50,302 nt of DNA from Gammaproteobacteria bacterium (GTDB lineage: Bacteria; Pseudomonadota; Gammaproteobacteria; UBA6429; Thiohalophilaceae), in NCBI GenBank assembly GCA_015491815.1, contig WFVC01000012.1, positions 1-50,302 of the forward strand, read 5' to 3'. Shown here piece after piece: positions 43,234-50,292 of this stretch. The position numbers were made by a program, and so were the translations under genes. The stretch's first letter is position 1, and each line of letters begins with the position of its first letter. The notes under the pieces were generated by a model, which was given only the letters and a program-made list of their open reading frames with translations, was not told where the DNA came from and did no database searches.

Positions 43234-43983
43234 CTATCCAGTGCTGTCACCGTCCACCTGCGCCAGCACCAGCACATGAATGTCATCGCCCCGCAGTTCC
43301 CAGTGCAGATCAAAATCCAGCAGCCGCATGGCGTAACGCTCGCTGCGATCCTGCGTATTGCGACGATAGGCGGGGCGGGGATCAAGGCGCAGCAGACCTT
43401 CAATCAACCGGTATAATGCGGCGTGACCGCCGGGATAATCGCGCGCAAATTGCTGACACTGGGCCTGCGCCTGTTCGCTAAACCGCAGCCGGCCCTGCGA
43501 TGGCGGCGCCTGTGGCGCGTAGCCGCTGCGCGCCCCGGCGAGGCTGTCGGCATAGGGCAGATAGGGTTTGATATCCAGCACCGGCGTGCCGTCGAGAAGA
43601 TCGACCCCGCTGATCTGCGCATATAATTTTCCCTGCCGCCGCGCCATGCCCTCAAACTTCACCACCGACAGGCCCAGCGGATTGGGGCGAAAAGTGGAAC
43701 GTGAGGCAAAAACCCCGACCCGCTGATTGCCACCCAGCCGGGGCGGACGCACGGTGGCTTTCCATTGGCCCTGTCCGTTTTCAGTCTGGCATTGGTGAAA
43801 AACGAAAATCACCCAGATATGCGAAAACGAGTCCAGTCCGCTGAAGGCTTCATCCCGATCAAAGGGCGGCAGAATTTCAATCTCGGCGCGCGCCTCCGCC
43901 ACCAGTCCCGGCTGTCTCGGGATGCCGAATTTTTCCCTGAAACAGGAGTGAACCAGACCGATGCGCTGCAACTCGGGCGGCAT
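43234..43983 (-). CDS. trmO: tRNA (N6-threonylcarbamoyladenosine-37) methyltransferase TrmO
   Basis: 249 residues, YaeB/TsaA family; methylates t6A37 in Thr tRNAs with SAM. IGLVHSCFREKFGIPRQPGLV is the opening hallmark, then GLDSFSHIWVIFVFHQ, RVGVFASRSTFRPNPLGLSVVKF and DLLDGTPVLDIKPYLPYADS. Full length with the C-terminal domain. It lies 1 bp after zapE on the same strand and probably shares its transcript. Confidence 0.94.
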   Translation of the reverse strand: MPPELQRIGLVHSCFREKFGIPRQPGLVAEARAEIEILPPFDRDEAFSGLDSFSHIWVIFVFHQCQTENGQGQWKATVRPPRLGGNQRVGVFASRSTFRPNPLGLSVVKFEGMARRQGKLYAQISGVDLLDGTPVLDIKPYLPYADSLAGARSGYAPQAPPSQGRLRFSEQAQAQCQQFARDYPGGHAALYRLIEGLLRLDPRPAYRRNTQDRSERYAMRLLDFDLHWELRGDDIHVLVLAQVDGDSTG

Positions 43984-43984
43984 A

Positions 43985-45079
43985 TTACAGACCCGCCAGA
44001 TGCGGGCGCGAAAGATGCGGCCGGGCCAGATAGGCTCTGCCGCTCATTTCATGCAAACGGCTCAGGGTGCGCTGAAAAGCCTCCGCCTGACGGCGGCCGC
44101 GATACAGTTCGGCCATCGGCTTTTCCGCCGCCAGAACCAGTTTGACGTTGTGATCATAGAGCGCGTCGATCAAATGAATGAAGCGTTTGGCGATGCTGTC
44201 CTGCGCTTCTTCCATCACATAAATACCGCTGACAAAAACCGCATGATAAAGCTGGGCGATTTCAAGGTAGTCGTGCGCCGAACGCGGCGTATTGCACAGC
44301 GCATCAAAATCAAACCAGATCACATCGTCGGAAAGCGCGAGATAATCAATCTTGCGATCGTTCACCACAATCTGCCGATCATGTTTGGGACGGGAGGGGG
44401 CCAGCGCCGCGAATTTCTGTTCCAGCAGGGATTTATCCGGGGCGATATAATATGCCTGTTCCTTTTCCAACTGGGCCAGCCGGTAGTCCCGTTCCCCGTC
44501 CAGCCACACTTCCTGCGTATGCTCCTGCAACAGGGCGATGGCATACATGAAGCGTTCGCGCTGCAGGCCGTTTTTATACAGATCCTGAATGGCGATATTG
44601 GAGGTGGTCACCAGCGTCACACCGTTATCGAACAGCGCCTTGAGCAACCCGGCCAGCAACATGGCGTCGGCGATATCATGCACATGAAATTCATCCAGAC
44701 ACAGAACCCGAATATCGGCGGCAATTTTTTTCGCAATGATCGTCAGCGGATCCGGTGACTTGGGCAAAAGCCGGAGCTGTTCATGGATATCCCGCATGAA
44801 GCGGTGAAAATGCACCCGGTTTTTTTCCGCAAACGGCAGGCATTCATAAAAACAGTCCACCAGCCAGGTTTTCCCCCGGCCGGGTTCGCCACAAAAATAA
44901 AGTCCGGTCAGCGGCGCGGGTCGCGCGCCAAACCAGCGCCGCCAGCCGCTGCGCGGGGCCGGCGCGCTCAGTAATTCATCGTAGAGCCGCTGGGTCGCGA
45001 GCACCGCCCGCGCCTGCGCCGGATCGGGCTGAAACGCGCCGCTGTCCAGTTCCCGCTGATAGTGTTCAGTCGGCGTCAC
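43985..45079 (-). CDS. zapE: Cell division protein ZapE (AFG1-like ATPase)
   Basis: 364 residues. P-loop GLYFCGEPGRGKTWLVDCF, FHRFMRDIH, Walker B region VLCLDEFHVHDIADAM and VTTSNIAIQDLYKNGLQR are all family hallmarks. E. coli ZapE binds FtsZ and constricts the Z-ring under low oxygen or heat. Cytoplasmic. Upstream of trmO with 1 bp between. Confidence 0.94.
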   Translation of the reverse strand: MTPTEHYQRELDSGAFQPDPAQARAVLATQRLYDELLSAPAPRSGWRRWFGARPAPLTGLYFCGEPGRGKTWLVDCFYECLPFAEKNRVHFHRFMRDIHEQLRLLPKSPDPLTIIAKKIAADIRVLCLDEFHVHDIADAMLLAGLLKALFDNGVTLVTTSNIAIQDLYKNGLQRERFMYAIALLQEHTQEVWLDGERDYRLAQLEKEQAYYIAPDKSLLEQKFAALAPSRPKHDRQIVVNDRKIDYLALSDDVIWFDFDALCNTPRSAHDYLEIAQLYHAVFVSGIYVMEEAQDSIAKRFIHLIDALYDHNVKLVLAAEKPMAELYRGRRQAEAFQRTLSRLHEMSGRAYLARPHLSRPHLAGL

Positions 45080-45109
45080 CTCTCTGCCCCTCGGCTCATC
45101 ATCCAGATA

Positions 45110-46294
45110 TTACAAACGGCGTTCCAGCAGCGCCATGATTTCAGCATCCTCCAGTCGCACAGGATTGGTCTGCATGCTGCTGCCACGTGAATTCGCGACC
45201 ACCCGCTCAATGTCCGCCTCCTGCATGCCGAACGCAGACAGGCGCGGTAATTTCATCTGCTGACACCAGCCGCGCAACAATTCAATCAGCGCATGGCGCG
45301 CCTGTTTCGGTTTAGCAAACGGACGCTGCAGCATCAGCTCCGCCACCCCGGCATATTTTGCCAGCGCCGGAGAGTCCGGCCGGCGCAGCGTTAAGGCCTG
45401 AATATTGATTTCCGTTGCTTCCGCCACCAGCGTCCCGCAGGCCGCGCCGTGGGAAATGGGAAAAAAGGCGCCCAGCGGCGCGGCCAGACCATGCACCGAG
45501 CCCAGCCCGGTCTGCGCCAGCGTGATGCCTGAGAGCATGGCCGCATAGGCCATGTTTTCTTTCGCGCCCGCGTCGGCCTCGCCCCGATACCAGGGCAGCA
45601 AACTGTCCCGCAGCGCCTGCAGGCCACTGAGATTCAGCGCATCGGTCAGGGGATTGGCGCGGGTGGAAACATAGGATTCCAGCAGCTGGGTCAGCGCATC
45701 CATGCCGTTTGCGGCAATCAATGTCGGAGAACAGGTGTCCAGCCAGACGGGATCGACCACCGCATATTCGGCCACCAGCGCCTCAGCACGAAAGGATTTT
45801 TTGAAGCCGGCCTCGCCCTGCACGCTCAATACGGCGTTCCTGGTCGCCTCGCTGCCGGTGCCGGCGGTGGTGGGCACGGCGATAAAAGCGGTGGCCGGTC
45901 CCGTATAGCTCAACTCCGGCCCCACCCCTTCCAGATAGTCCATCACGCTGTGGCCGACTTTCAGCAGTCCGGCAATGGCCTTGGCGGCATCCAGCACGCT
46001 GCCGCCGCCGATGCCGACGACCACATCAATCGCCTCATTCGCAAACTGCTGCACATACGCATCGATCATGCCCGGCGAAGGCTCGGCGGATACCGTGCAA
46101 TGCCGCCAGCGCAGCGCCCGCTGTTGCAGGGCATCCAGCAGCGGTTGCCAGTGCGGGCTGGCCTGAACCGAGGCCGCGCCGGTCACCAGCAGAACATGCG
46201 TTCCCCGCTCGGCGATTAAATCCGGCAGTTTTTCCAGACTGCCCCGACCAAATTCAATTCGCGGCAGGCGCGCTATCGAAAACATCTTAGTCAT
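45110..46294 (-). CDS. Iron-containing alcohol dehydrogenase family protein
   Basis: 394 residues from ATG 46294, overlapping the CDGSH gene end; a second ATG at 46285 is possible. NAD loop GIGGGSVLDAAKAIA. Metal ligands: Asp in GMDALTQ is kept but the usual His four residues on is Gln; His in GSVHGLAAPLG and His in ISHGAA are kept, while the usual HxxxH second His is Ala. The altered metal site means substrate and metal are uncertain. Downstream of a CDGSH gene, with which it overlaps by 8 bp. Confidence 0.88.
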   Translation of the reverse strand: MTKMFSIARLPRIEFGRGSLEKLPDLIAERGTHVLLVTGAASVQASPHWQPLLDALQQRALRWRHCTVSAEPSPGMIDAYVQQFANEAIDVVVGIGGGSVLDAAKAIAGLLKVGHSVMDYLEGVGPELSYTGPATAFIAVPTTAGTGSEATRNAVLSVQGEAGFKKSFRAEALVAEYAVVDPVWLDTCSPTLIAANGMDALTQLLESYVSTRANPLTDALNLSGLQALRDSLLPWYRGEADAGAKENMAYAAMLSGITLAQTGLGSVHGLAAPLGAFFPISHGAACGTLVAEATEINIQALTLRRPDSPALAKYAGVAELMLQRPFAKPKQARHALIELLRGWCQQMKLPRLSAFGMQEADIERVVANSRGSSMQTNPVRLEDAEIMALLERRL

Positions 46295-46715
46295 CCACAT
46301 TGAAACCGCAGCGCTTATGGCCGGCGTCACAGAACGGTTTTTTATTCGAATGGCCGCAGCGACAGAGCGCGCCCCGGCTGCGTTGGCTGCGAAAACGGCC
46401 ATCCGCACTCTGAATCGTCACCGGCCCTTTGAGAATCAGCATGGCATTGGGCTTGACGCTGATCTGCAGCGGGCCATGCGTCTCGCCGAGCTCCTCGGCC
46501 CGCTCATCCTCGAACTCGCCGCTATCGTGAAAATCCGCCTGCCGGTGGCTGCCGTCGCAAAACGGCATTTTCTTTGACTGACCACAGCGGCACAGCCAGG
46601 CCTCATTGTCTTTCAGCAATACCGCCCCCTCTGCATCGACGACCGTGATCTCGCCGCGACAGACCATCGGCCCGTCAGCCTTCAGAGTAATGCTGTTCTG
46701 ATTTTCCTCTCCCAC
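46287..46715 (-). CDS. Two-motif CDGSH iron-sulfur protein
   Basis: 142 residues. Two CDGSH-type [2Fe-2S] ligand sets: CRCGQSKKMPFCDGSH (about 42-57) and CRCGHSNKKPFCDAGH (about 120-135), each CxC...C...H. The first ~40 and the middle residues form a beta-rich DUF-type part (ITLKADGPMVCRGEITVVD). Electron-transfer or redox-sensing role is likely. Overlaps the following Fe-ADH gene by 8 bp, so the two are co-translated. Confidence 0.92.
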   Translation of the reverse strand: MGEENQNSITLKADGPMVCRGEITVVDAEGAVLLKDNEAWLCRCGQSKKMPFCDGSHRQADFHDSGEFEDERAEELGETHGPLQISVKPNAMLILKGPVTIQSADGRFRSQRSRGALCRCGHSNKKPFCDAGHKRCGFNVDD

Positions 46716-46727
46716 CCCGGACTCCCA

Positions 46728-46890
46728 GGGTCTGCTGATCTTTCAGATGTTAGGCTGATTTTGAGGAAATTTTAGTCCTGACAAGGCATTTTTTACGTAT
46801 CAATGCACGCCATTGATAGTAAAAAATAACGCAGACAGGGCTAAAATTAGCCAAAATCAGACAATAGATGAAAGATCAACAGACCCTAAT
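46728..46890. mobile_element. MITE-like 160-bp imperfect inverted repeat
   Basis: Left arm AGGGTCTGCTGATCTTTCA and right arm (complement) AGGGTCTGTTGATCTTTCA match closely, and the following blocks (TGATTTTG, AATTTTAG, CCTG, ATTTTTTAC) also match in order. The centre has its own hairpin (ATCAATG, CACGC, CATTGAT). No coding capacity. Its length, arms and intergenic position are those of a non-autonomous element. Confidence 0.75.
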
Positions 46891-46947
46891 ATAATCAATC
46901 TCTTGCACTGAAGAATACTATAACGCAATAAGGCCCGCCGGTGAAAA

Positions 46948-46965
46948 TGTAGGACATATCCTACA
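46948..46965. promoter_or_regulatory. GacA/UvrY-box-like palindrome
   Basis: TGTAGGACATATCCTACA, an 18-bp palindrome matching the TGTAAG-N6-CTTACA operator of GacA (one symmetric change per half site). It is centred about 64 bp before the expected start of the sRNA candidate, the usual place for this activator site in rsm/csr RNA genes. Confidence 0.6.
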
Positions 46966-47019
46966 AAAGTTTCATCCCTGCCTGACAGACAATTCATGCC
47001 TCAATTCGTATTCTATCAC

Positions 47020-47161
47020 CATGGTTCAGGCTCTTATTCATTAGGGGGATCGCGATTATCAGGGAAGAATCAGGCGCCGGAAGGATATCGGCAGCACACA
47101 GGGATGAGGTTTCGCAACACATTGACGTAGGAAGGACACAGAGCCTGAACCACCTGTTTTT
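47020..47161 (+). ncRNA. Candidate CsrA/RsmA-sequestering small RNA (RsmY/Z- or CsrB-like)
   Basis: About 140 nt, ends estimated. A -10-like TATTCT lies at 47009-47014. The 5' part GGTTCAGGCTCT (47023-47034) pairs perfectly over 12 bp with AGAGCCTGAACC (47140-47151), followed by CACCTGTTTTT: a terminal stem plus T-run. Between them lie seven GGA motifs (GGGGGAT, AGGGAAG, CCGGAAGGAT, CAGGGATG, TAGGAAGGAC), and one pair sits in the loop of a GCCG/CGGC hairpin (47076-47092). Dense GGA in loops is the hallmark of RNAs that bind CsrA/RsmA. No protein frame fits. Confidence 0.65.
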
Positions 47162-47194
47162 CTGTGAACAACCAACTTATATCGGTACAGCATC

Positions 47195-47371
47195 ATGCAA
47201 ATGACAAAACTGAATACCCGACGTAATGAACAACGTTTTATCCATATTTCCCGCCAGGGCTGGTATTTGCGTACCCGCGAAGGGCTTAAAGGGCCATTTG
47301 AAAATCGCAATAATGCACAGTCTTATCTGGACAGCTTTGTAGAAAAAAACCGGCTCGACGCCAGTAATTAA
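47195..47371 (+). CDS. DUF6316-like small protein
   Basis: 58 residues. RRNEQRFIHISRQGWYLRTREGLKGPFENRNNAQSYLDSFV has the small-domain pattern of the DUF6316-type proteins (RxxRFF...WYF.TREG..GPF......A...L..F). Probably a small beta-hairpin/helix domain; function unknown. The related gene follows 19 bp later, and the sRNA candidate ends 34 bp upstream. Confidence 0.7.
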   Translation: MQMTKLNTRRNEQRFIHISRQGWYLRTREGLKGPFENRNNAQSYLDSFVEKNRLDASN

Positions 47372-47390
47372 GATCAAACTCATCATCACC

Positions 47391-47609
47391 ATGAACAACG
47401 CAAACTTTGAAACTTCGACACTCAACCGTTATGGCGAACAGGGGCAGATTCCGCTGCGCAAAAAACGCATCTATTCCCTGAATAATGAATGGTATTTCCT
47501 CACCCGTGAATACGGCGTCTTCGGACCCTATCCCAGTTTGTCCAAAGCCCGGCAGGAGCTGAAGCTGTACCTGCGTCGTCTGGGCATCGTCAAAGCCGTC
47601 ATTTCCTGA
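47391..47609 (+). CDS. DUF6316-like small protein, second copy
   Basis: 72 residues. LNNEWYFLTREYGVFGPYPSLSKARQELKLYLRRLG carries the same WYxxTRE..GP...A..L pattern as the gene 19 bp upstream (YLRTREGLKGPFENRNNAQSYLDSF), so the two are tandem paralogues with diverged ends. N-terminal RYGEQGQIPLRKKRIYSL is basic. Function unknown. A hairpin follows. Confidence 0.75.
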   Translation: MNNANFETSTLNRYGEQGQIPLRKKRIYSLNNEWYFLTREYGVFGPYPSLSKARQELKLYLRRLGIVKAVIS

Positions 47610-47625
47610 ATTCTGATTTCAATAC

Positions 47626-47649
47626 GATGGAAAGCTTTCGCTTTCCATC
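47626..47649 (+). terminator. Hairpin after the DUF6316-like pair
   Basis: A perfect 10-bp stem GATGGAAAGC / GCTTTCCATC with loop TTTC, then a pyrimidine-rich stretch (CCGCTTTATTTCTTCTCTTT). The T-run is broken, so efficiency is uncertain. Confidence 0.6.
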
Positions 47650-47751
47650 CCGCTTTATTTCTTCTCTTTAACTTTTGCCATTTCAGCCCGATATACTTAT
47701 AGATAACGCCGCAAAACATCCGCTATTGACGAGCGGTTTTACTGCCCACCG

Positions 47752-47770
47752 CTGTCACAAAACTGTCATA
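47752..47770 (+). promoter_or_regulatory. Pho box (PhoB site) upstream of ppk
   Basis: CTGTCACAAAACTGTCAT: two direct repeats CTGTCA spaced 11 bases apart, as in the consensus CTGTCATAAAACTGTCA. A TAATAT-like -10 follows about 20 bases later, and the GTG start of ppk lies about 57 bp downstream. It implies induction of ppk at low phosphate. Confidence 0.8.
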
Positions 47771-47826
47771 CTACTTAACAAATATTGCGCTAATATTTCA
47801 GTCATCATTTCAGGGGTAAAAAAGAC

Positions 47827-49899
47827 GTGGAAGATATCGACCTGCACCAGCCTGAACTCTACATTAACCGTGAGCTAAGTTTACTTGAGTTCAACCGTCG
47901 CGTACTGGAGCTGTCCAGAGACGAACAGATGCCCCTGCTCGAACGTCTGCGTTACCTGTGCATTTCCAGCACCAATCTGGATGAGTTTTTTGAAATTCGC
48001 GTCGCCGGACTGAAAGAAAAAGTTGATGTGCCCGGCAGCCATAACACGCCGGACAACATGTCCGCCGCCGAAACCCTCAAAGCCATTCGCAGCGTCGCGC
48101 TTGAACTGGTCGAAGAACAGTATCGGGTGCTCAATAACGAACTCTTTCCCCTGCTGGAAAAGGAAAACATCCGCTTCATTCGACGCAGCGAATGGAGTGA
48201 GGCACAGGAAAAATGGCTGCACCGTTATTTTGAAGAAAGCCTGCTGCCCATGCTCACACCCATGGGCCTGGATCCGGCGCATCCCTTTCCACGCATCATC
48301 AATAAGTCCCTGTCCTTCATCGTCTCCCTGCAGGGCAAGGACGCCTTCGGCCGCGACAGCGGCATGGCTGTGGTGCAGGCGCCCCGCTCCCTGCCTCGAC
48401 TGATCCAGCTGCCGCCCGGGGAAAACGGCAACGGCGAGAATGACTATGTTTTTCTTTCTTCTATCATTCATGCCTATGTCAGCGATCTGTTTCATGGCAT
48501 GAAGATCACCGGCACCTATCAGTTCCGCATCACCCGCAACAGCGATCTGTTCGTCGATACCGAAGAGGTCGATGATTTGCTGCATGCGCTGGAAGGCGAA
48601 CTGCTGTCACGACGTTACAGCGACGTCGTGCGTCTGGAAGTCGACGATGACTGCCCTGACGAGATGATTTACTTTCTGCTAAAAACCTTTCGTCTGGAAG
48701 AGAACGATCTCTACCGCGTCGATGGCCCGGTCAATCTTAACCGCCTGCTGCAGATTTGTGATCTGCCGGACAAGTCCAATCTGCGCTTTCAGCCGTTTAC
48801 CCCCGGCATTCCGGCAAAACTACGCAGCAACCCGGACATCTTCAGCGTCATCCGCAAACAGGATATTCTGCTGTTTCATCCCTTTGACTCGTTTTTACCC
48901 TTTGTCGATTTTCTGCGTCAGGCCTCCACCGATCCACAGGTGCTGGCCATCAAGCAAACCCTTTACCGCACCGGCCCCAAATCCGCCGTGGTCGATGCGC
49001 TGGTGCAGGCCGCACGCAATAATAAAGTTGTCACCGTGGTCATCGAAATCCGCGCCCGCTTCGATGAAGCGGATAACATCACTCTGGCCAACCGTTTGCA
49101 GGAGGCCGGCGCGCATGTGGTTTATGGCGTGGTGGGATATAAAACCCACGTCAAAATGGCGCTGGTGGTGCGCCGCGAAGAATCCGGGCTGAAACAATAC
49201 GCCCACCTCAGCACCGGCAACTATCATCCCCGCAATGCGCGCATCTATACCGACTATGGTCTGTTCACCGCCGATAAAGCCGTCGGCGAAGATGTACACA
49301 AGGCCTTCATGCAGTTAACCGGGCTAGGTAAAGTCTCCCGGCTCAACAAACTGCTGCTATCTCCTTTCACCATGCATCAGGCGGTGCTGGATAAAATTCA
49401 GCGTGAAGAAAATAACGCAAACAAGGGGCTGCCCGCACGCATCATTGTCAAAATGAACGCCCTGATCGAACCCAAGGTCGTACGCGCGCTTTATCAGGCT
49501 TCCATTGCTGGCGTAAAAATTGACCTGATCATTCGCGGCATCTGCCGCATTCGTCCCGGCGTTAAAGGCGTCTCGGAAAATATTCAGGTGCGCTCCATCG
49601 TCGGCCGCTTTCTGGAACACACCCGGGTCATGTATTTTCAGAACAACGACAAACCGGAAATCTATTGCGCCAGCGCCGACTGGATGGAGCGCAATTTCTT
49701 TCAGCGGGTCGAACTGGGCTTTCCCATCGCCACCAAAAAACTCAGCGACGCGATTATCCGTCACCTCGATTATTACCTGCGTGACAATACCCAGGCCTGG
49801 GTGCTGAATAGCGATGGCAGTTACACCCGCCTGCAGGCGGGTGACGATGAACCTTTCTCCGCACAACAACAATTACTGGCGGAACTGGCGGAACATTGA
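47827..49899 (+). CDS. ppk: Polyphosphate kinase 1
   Basis: 690 residues, full PPK1 length. Transfers the gamma-phosphate of ATP to polyphosphate. YINRELSLLEFNRRVLELS opening; catalytic His in YKTHVKMALVVRRE, second His in AHLSTGNYHPRNARIYTDYGLF; IEIRARFDEADN and GICRIRPGVKG are ATP/phosphate-site blocks. GTG start with AGGGGTAAAAAAG before it. Regulated by the Pho box upstream. The stop is directly followed by the second attC-like site. Confidence 0.97.
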   Translation: MEDIDLHQPELYINRELSLLEFNRRVLELSRDEQMPLLERLRYLCISSTNLDEFFEIRVAGLKEKVDVPGSHNTPDNMSAAETLKAIRSVALELVEEQYRVLNNELFPLLEKENIRFIRRSEWSEAQEKWLHRYFEESLLPMLTPMGLDPAHPFPRIINKSLSFIVSLQGKDAFGRDSGMAVVQAPRSLPRLIQLPPGENGNGENDYVFLSSIIHAYVSDLFHGMKITGTYQFRITRNSDLFVDTEEVDDLLHALEGELLSRRYSDVVRLEVDDDCPDEMIYFLLKTFRLEENDLYRVDGPVNLNRLLQICDLPDKSNLRFQPFTPGIPAKLRSNPDIFSVIRKQDILLFHPFDSFLPFVDFLRQASTDPQVLAIKQTLYRTGPKSAVVDALVQAARNNKVVTVVIEIRARFDEADNITLANRLQEAGAHVVYGVVGYKTHVKMALVVRREESGLKQYAHLSTGNYHPRNARIYTDYGLFTADKAVGEDVHKAFMQLTGLGKVSRLNKLLLSPFTMHQAVLDKIQREENNANKGLPARIIVKMNALIEPKVVRALYQASIAGVKIDLIIRGICRIRPGVKGVSENIQVRSIVGRFLEHTRVMYFQNNDKPEIYCASADWMERNFFQRVELGFPIATKKLSDAIIRHLDYYLRDNTQAWVLNSDGSYTRLQAGDDEPFSAQQQLLAELAEH

Positions 49900-49904
49900 T
49901 ACTG

Positions 49905-49958
49905 ATCGATCAGCATCAGCGGCGCATTTTTTGCGTCCACTGAATGCGCTTGTTAGCT
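49905..49958 (-). repeat. attC-like site at the 3' edge of ppk
   Basis: On the minus strand: AGCTAAC (49958-49952), then GCATTCAGTGGACGCA pairing with TGCGCCGCTGATGC around a short A/T loop. Eleven or more pairs form with an extra T and an extra A on one arm, the extrahelical bases typical of attC. The expected outer GTTRRRY box is missing; TGATCGATC follows instead. AGCTAAC complements the GTTAGCT at 50302-50296. Confidence 0.65.
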
Positions 49959-49980
49959 GTTAACTTCAGTGTGCTTAAAA

Positions 49981-50292
49981 TCACCATAAGAACCTTTTAG
50001 TTGCTCTTACTTTTGACTCCAAACTTGAAACAATGTCTTCTTGTGTTTCATTTGCAGGACCTATATGAATCCTGCTATTGTCACCAAATGGTTCCCATGC
50101 CTCAAATACTACACCTTCAAATTCAAATTTGACATGCACCTCAGATTTTCCGAATATTTTACGTACCCACTTGACCGTACATCCTGGCACTTTTTTTAGG
50201 AATCGAGCAATTGAATTTGAACTAATAAAACTGTTTGGAATTTCAAATCCCGTTATTTTTCCTTCTTCAGTTTTAAGCAGGTATGTTTTCAT
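49981..50292 (-). CDS. Hypothetical cassette protein
   Basis: 103 residues: KTYLLKTEEGKITGFEIPNSFISSNSIARFLKKVPGCTVKWVRKIF, then KSEVHVKFEFEGVVFEAWEPFGDNSRIHIGP and a helical end (EDIVSSLESKVRATKRFLW). Mostly beta with one central helix; soluble. The ATG follows the GTTAGCT core by 3 bases, as cassette genes often do. A+T richer than ppk. Family not recognised, but cassette proteins of this layout are usually unknowns. Confidence 0.75.
   Translation of the reverse strand: MKTYLLKTEEGKITGFEIPNSFISSNSIARFLKKVPGCTVKWVRKIFGKSEVHVKFEFEGVVFEAWEPFGDNSRIHIGPANETQEDIVSSLESKVRATKRFLW

Larger units (their letters stand above)
46716..47194. other. Non-coding stretch with MITE-like repeat and sRNA candidate
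   Basis: 479 bp with no supported protein gene. Left third: long inverted repeat (46728-46890). Right part: palindromic box and an RsmY/CsrB-like transcript candidate, both listed separately. Short antisense frames here look like shadows. Confidence 0.7.

Noticed and set aside
47059-47425. Minus-strand frames opposite the sRNA candidate and the DUF6316-like genes
   Set aside because: No RBS or family pattern; they are shadows of the plus-strand features.
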